A DNA stretch of 64,000 nucleotides, taken from positions 62,001 through 126,000 of the forward strand of contig JAIOIE010000018.1 in NCBI GenBank assembly GCA_019912665.1, given 5' to 3'. The DNA is from Deltaproteobacteria bacterium. GTDB taxonomy: Bacteria; Desulfobacterota; GWC2-55-46. Below the pieces are notes generated by a model. That model saw nothing but the letters and a program-made list of their open reading frames with translations. It had not been told where the DNA came from and made no database searches. The translations under genes were made by a program, and so were the position numbers. Shown one piece after another: positions 60,946 to 64,000 of this stretch (positions are counted from its first letter, which is position 1; the number at the start of each line of letters is the position of its first letter).

Positions 60946-63507
60946 ATGTTAAAAAATCATATGCTTAAAGACCTTTCCAATCTAGTCAGGGACACGGGCC
61001 TGCCGGTGAACGAGATCCTACCGGAACTCCTTCTCGCTCTCAAGGGAGGGCGGAACGCGGTCCTCGAGGCCTCTCCGGGCGCGGGAAAGACCACGATAGT
61101 CCCGTTGGCCCTTCTCGGGGAGAGCCGGCTTGGTCAAAAACGCATCCTGATGCTCGAGCCGAGGAGGCTCGCGGCAAGGGCCGCCGCATCGAGGATGGCC
61201 GAGCTCCTCGGCGAAAGGACCGGTGAGACGGTCGGCTACAGGACAAGGCTCGACAGCTCCGTCGGCCCCCGGACTAGGATAGAGGTCGTTACCGAAGGGA
61301 TACTCACGCGCCTCATTCAGGACGACCCCTCGCTCGAAGGGACCGGGATAGTCATCTTTGACGAATTCCATGAAAGGAGCGTGCACGCGGACCTCGGCCT
61401 CGCCCTCACCTTAGAATGCCAGTCGGCATTAAGGGAGGACCTCCAGATACTCGTCATGTCGGCGACACTCGACGGCAGGGAAATAGCTTCCCTCCTCGGA
61501 GGTGCGCCGGTCATAAGAAGCTTCGGGGCCTCTTATCCTGTGGCTACAAGGTATTTACCCGGCACATTGAGGCCCGAGAGGGCCGATACTGAGACCGGGC
61601 CGGATTTCGTGAAGAAGGTAGCCTCCGCGGTCCTTTCGGCCTTGAGGGAAGAAACCGGGAGCGTCCTGGTATTTCTTCCGGGTAGCGGCGAGATAAAGCG
61701 GGTGGAAGGCGCGCTCATGGAGAAAAAACCCACGCCGGACGTGGATATCGTCCCTCTCTATGGAGACCTCTCCAGGGAGGCGCAGGACCAGGCGATAAGG
61801 CCCCCGCCTCCGGGGAGGAGAAAGGTCGTGCTCGCCACCTCCATAGCGGAGACGAGCCTTACGATAGACGGGATACGGGTGGTCATAGATTCGGGGCTTA
61901 AGCGCGTGCCGCGCTTTTCTCCCGCTACAGGCTTGAGCAGGCTTGAGACGGTCAGGGTCACAAAGGACTCCGCGGCCCAGAGATGCGGCAGGGCCGGGAG
62001 GCTCGCCCCCGGAGTTTGCCTGAGATTATGGCCCGAGCACATGAACGCGGCCCTAAAGGAACGGGCCACGCCCGAGATACTGGAAGCCGATCTCCTGCCC
62101 CTTGCCCTTGAGCTTTCGGTCTGGGGGGCCGCCGACCCGGAGAAACTCAGGTGGCTCGACCCGCCCCCGAAAGGGGGGCTCTCCCAGGCAAGGGAGCTTC
62201 TCTTCCGACTCGGGGCCGTAGGGCACGACAGCAGCGCAACCGCCCACGGAAGGGAGATGGCGAGGCTGCCGCTCCACCCGCGCCTTGCGCACATGGTAAT
62301 AAGGGGAAACTCCATAGGGCTCGGCGCGCTCGCCTGCCATATCGCCGCCTTCCTTACGGAGCGGGACTTCCTCAAGGACGAAAGGGACCCGGACCTGCGC
62401 CACAGGCTTGAGCTACTCTCTGGCGGCGCCCGCGGCGGGACCCATACCATCGACAGGGGCGCCTTTGAAAGGGTGAAAGCAGCCGCCCGGCAGCTCGAAA
62501 GAGCGCTCGGGATAAAGGGCAAGCCAGGAGACCCGGACAAGGCCGGGCTACTCCTTGCGTTCGCGTATCCGGACAGGATTGGGAAAAGAAGGGGCGGCGG
62601 AGGGGCCGACCGCTATCTCCTCGCGAACGGAAGGGGCGCGCTCCTTCCGCCCTCGACCGCGAGCGAAGAATACATTGTCGCCGCGAGCCTAGAAGGCGGA
62701 GAGAGGGAATCCCGCGTCTTCCTCGCGGCCCCTTTCCCCGGACCCTGGCTTGAGGAGTATTTCACTGACCAGATAGAGGCGATAGACATCATCGATTGGG
62801 ACCAGCAGGAGAAATGCGTTATCGCCAGGGCCGAAAAGAGGCTATCGGCACTGGTCCTCTCCGAGAGGCAGATTAAGAACCCGGACAGGGAGATGGTGCT
62901 TACTGCGCTCATTAAAGGGATCAGGCAGAACGGCATCGGGGCGCTCCCCTGGGACAGGCACTCTGAGGGCCTGCGGTCGCGCATAAACTTTCTAAACCGC
63001 GTAGCCGACCTTACAGGGGCCGTCTTTCCGGACCTTTCGGACGAAAAGCTCCTTGGTTCGCTTGAGGAATGGCTCGGGCCGTTCGCATCCGGCATGACCA
63101 GGCTTGAGCACCTTAAGGGCATTGATATGAAGGCTGCGATCCTCGGCATGCTCTCATGGGATGAGCGCGAATCGCTCGACAGGCTCGCCCCGGCACACAT
63201 CGTGGTCCCGAGCGGCTCGAAGATAACCATCAACTATTCGGGCGAGCGTCCTGTGCTCGCCGTGAGGCTTCAGGAGATGTTCGGGCTCGCCTCGACCCCG
63301 ACGATAGCGGGAGGAAAAATAAAACTCCTCCTTCACCTCCTTTCACCCGCGGGCCGCCCGATGCAGGTAACCGACGACCTTGCCGGGTTCTGGACGTCAA
63401 GCTACCAGCTCGTTAAAAAGGAGCTCCGGGGAAGGTACCCGAAGCACCACTGGCCGGACGACCCGATGATTGCAGAGCCCTCAAGGGGCGCGAAAAGGAA
63501 AAAATAG
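60946..63507 (+). CDS. hrpB: ATP-dependent helicase HrpB
   Basis: A 853-residue DEAH/DEFH-box helicase. It has GAGKTTIVPLAL, DEFHERS in place of DEAH, SATLDG, AETSLTIDGIRVVID and RCGRAGR. The C-terminal half has the HrpB-specific domains (LLAFAYPDRIGKRRG, LPWDRHSEGLRSRI, PVLAVRLQEMFG). Length is typical. The biological role of HrpB is poorly known. No upstream neighbour; a second ATG at 60961 is an alternative start. Confidence 0.96.
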   Translation: MLKNHMLKDLSNLVRDTGLPVNEILPELLLALKGGRNAVLEASPGAGKTTIVPLALLGESRLGQKRILMLEPRRLAARAAASRMAELLGERTGETVGYRTRLDSSVGPRTRIEVVTEGILTRLIQDDPSLEGTGIVIFDEFHERSVHADLGLALTLECQSALREDLQILVMSATLDGREIASLLGGAPVIRSFGASYPVATRYLPGTLRPERADTETGPDFVKKVASAVLSALREETGSVLVFLPGSGEIKRVEGALMEKKPTPDVDIVPLYGDLSREAQDQAIRPPPPGRRKVVLATSIAETSLTIDGIRVVIDSGLKRVPRFSPATGLSRLETVRVTKDSAAQRCGRAGRLAPGVCLRLWPEHMNAALKERATPEILEADLLPLALELSVWGAADPEKLRWLDPPPKGGLSQARELLFRLGAVGHDSSATAHGREMARLPLHPRLAHMVIRGNSIGLGALACHIAAFLTERDFLKDERDPDLRHRLELLSGGARGGTHTIDRGAFERVKAAARQLERALGIKGKPGDPDKAGLLLAFAYPDRIGKRRGGGGADRYLLANGRGALLPPSTASEEYIVAASLEGGERESRVFLAAPFPGPWLEEYFTDQIEAIDIIDWDQQEKCVIARAEKRLSALVLSERQIKNPDREMVLTALIKGIRQNGIGALPWDRHSEGLRSRINFLNRVADLTGAVFPDLSDEKLLGSLEEWLGPFASGMTRLEHLKGIDMKAAILGMLSWDERESLDRLAPAHIVVPSGSKITINYSGERPVLAVRLQEMFGLASTPTIAGGKIKLLLHLLSPAGRPMQVTDDLAGFWTSSYQLVKKELRGRYPKHHWPDDPMIAEPSRGAKRKK

Positions 63508-63529
63508 CAGGGTGTTTAAACACCCTGCT
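63506..63529 (+). terminator. Palindromic hairpin after hrpB
   Basis: AGCAGGGTGTTT/AAACACCCTGCT, a perfect 24-base palindrome starting within the stop codon. No T-run follows, so it may be a weak terminator or an operator-like site. Confidence 0.55.
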
Positions 63530-63619
63530 AAGCAATCCACGGATGGTTGCCAAATTGCGAAGACTATCCAAGTCGAGCAATTCGTGAGGCTTGGACGGAT
63601 TCATTCCTGCCAAGACGTG

Positions 63620-63649
63620 GTTGAAAAAGCCCAGGAGGACTTTTTCAAC
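63620..63649. repeat. Inverted repeat upstream of malY-like gene
   Basis: GTTGAAAAAG, ten-base loop CCCAGGAGGA, CTTTTTCAAC. The stem is a perfect 10 bp. On the plus strand the loop contains an AGGAGG sequence, but the downstream gene has its own GGAGG closer to its start. It could be a terminator or a leader structure. Confidence 0.55.
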
Positions 63650-63679
63650 ATCCTGATAGAAAGCCGGAGGAATACAGGC

Positions 63680-64000
63680 GTGAAATATGACTTCGACAGG
63701 ATAATCTCCAGGACCGGGACCGACTCGGTCAAATGGGACCACCACCAGATGAAGGGCGAGGTGGAGGATGTGATCCCCATGTCCATAGCCGACATGGATT
63801 TTGAGGCCCCGGACTTCGTTATCGACGCGGTGGTCGAAAGGGCCAGGCACGGCGTCTTCGGATATACGGTTGTGCCAGAGGGCTATTTTTCTTCACTCTC
63901 CAAATGGCTCTTGAAGAGGTCCGGCTGGGAGGTCAGGAAGGAATGGATAAGGCCCACACCCGGGGTCATCCCGGCACTCGCCTTCGCGGTGCAGACCTTT
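63680..64000 (+). CDS. MalY/PatB-type aminotransferase / cystathionine beta-lyase (5' part)
   Basis: The frame is open for 107 codons to the right edge. It starts with a GTG preceded by GGAGG nine bases upstream and encodes KYDFDRIISRTGTDSVKWD, followed by VIPMSIADMDFEAPDFVIDAV and HGVFGYT, the usual start of the MalY/PatB group of PLP-dependent C-S lyases. The PLP-binding Lys lies outside the window, so only the family can be given. Function is probably cystathionine or cystine beta-lyase activity. Confidence 0.88.
   Translation, partial: MKYDFDRIISRTGTDSVKWDHHQMKGEVEDVIPMSIADMDFEAPDFVIDAVVERARHGVFGYTVVPEGYFSSLSKWLLKRSGWEVRKEWIRPTPGVIPALAFAVQTF

Noticed and set aside
1-64000. CRISPR arrays
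   Set aside because: No run of regularly spaced short direct repeats was seen, and no cas-like genes occur.

Overview
The window reads as a chromosomal segment of a GC-rich Gram-negative bacterium. LPS-type envelope genes (ftsEX-envC-ctpA), an Nfn-like pair, a PPi-type phosphofructokinase, TrmFO, and many hybrid kinases and HD-GYP proteins all point to a deltaproteobacterial (Desulfobacterota-like) or Nitrospirota-like lineage. There is no rRNA or complete marker set, so this placement is inference.

Layout. (1) 1-10987, minus strand: the first two thirds of an extracellular contractile injection system (eCIS, Afp/PVC/T6SS-iv type) operon. In transcription order it encodes a Pvc16-like terminator, a conserved eCIS protein that looks split by a frameshift, the sheath, two tube proteins, a DUF5908 protein, a LysM/CIS-tube protein, a VgrG-like spike, a PAAR tip, a gp25 baseplate protein, and a J-like baseplate wedge that runs off the left edge. 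(2) 10988-12144: a gene-free region holding an eCIS promoter candidate and the 3' half of a tRNA-Glu(CTC) with a terminator. (3) 12145-16679, minus strand: a compact four-gene operon encoding a hybrid PAS histidine kinase, a receiver protein with a KaiA/RsbU-type helical domain, KaiB and KaiC. This resembles a complete Kai-type oscillator module with its own input kinase. (4) 16680-17334: a second copy of the same tRNA-Glu 3' half, interrupted in its T-loop by a 79-bp multi-hairpin insertion. The two direct repeats bracket the Kai operon as att-like scars would. The eCIS and Kai loci therefore look like tandem genomic islands at one tRNA-Glu site, with the intact tRNA predicted to the left of the window. 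(5) 17335-19284: a secreted beta-helix protein with a CRP-like site, and a broken polysaccharide deacetylase.

(6) 19332-64000: mostly housekeeping and signalling genes. These are a Rep/UvrD helicase, ABC-F ATPase, MEDS-PAS kinase with a convergent receiver protein, secreted Lys/Gly-rich protein, PPi-type PFK, orphan membrane kinase, Crp/Fnr regulator with a GHL13/PgaB-like lipid-envelope protein, RadA, a HEAT/HD-GYP pair sharing an N-terminal module, TrmFO, acylphosphatase, RsmI with an ABC-2 exporter, arsC-phoB-phoR, NfnAB-like oxidoreductase, ispA-dxs-tlyA, cspA, the ftsE-ftsX-envC-ctpA-yibQ envelope cluster, a ComA-like enzyme, a Ca2+-type P-ATPase, HrpB helicase, and the start of a MalY/PatB aminotransferase.

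The most unusual content is the Kai-type operon with a KaiA-like receiver protein outside a recognisably cyanobacterial context, and its position between tRNA-derived repeats next to an eCIS.
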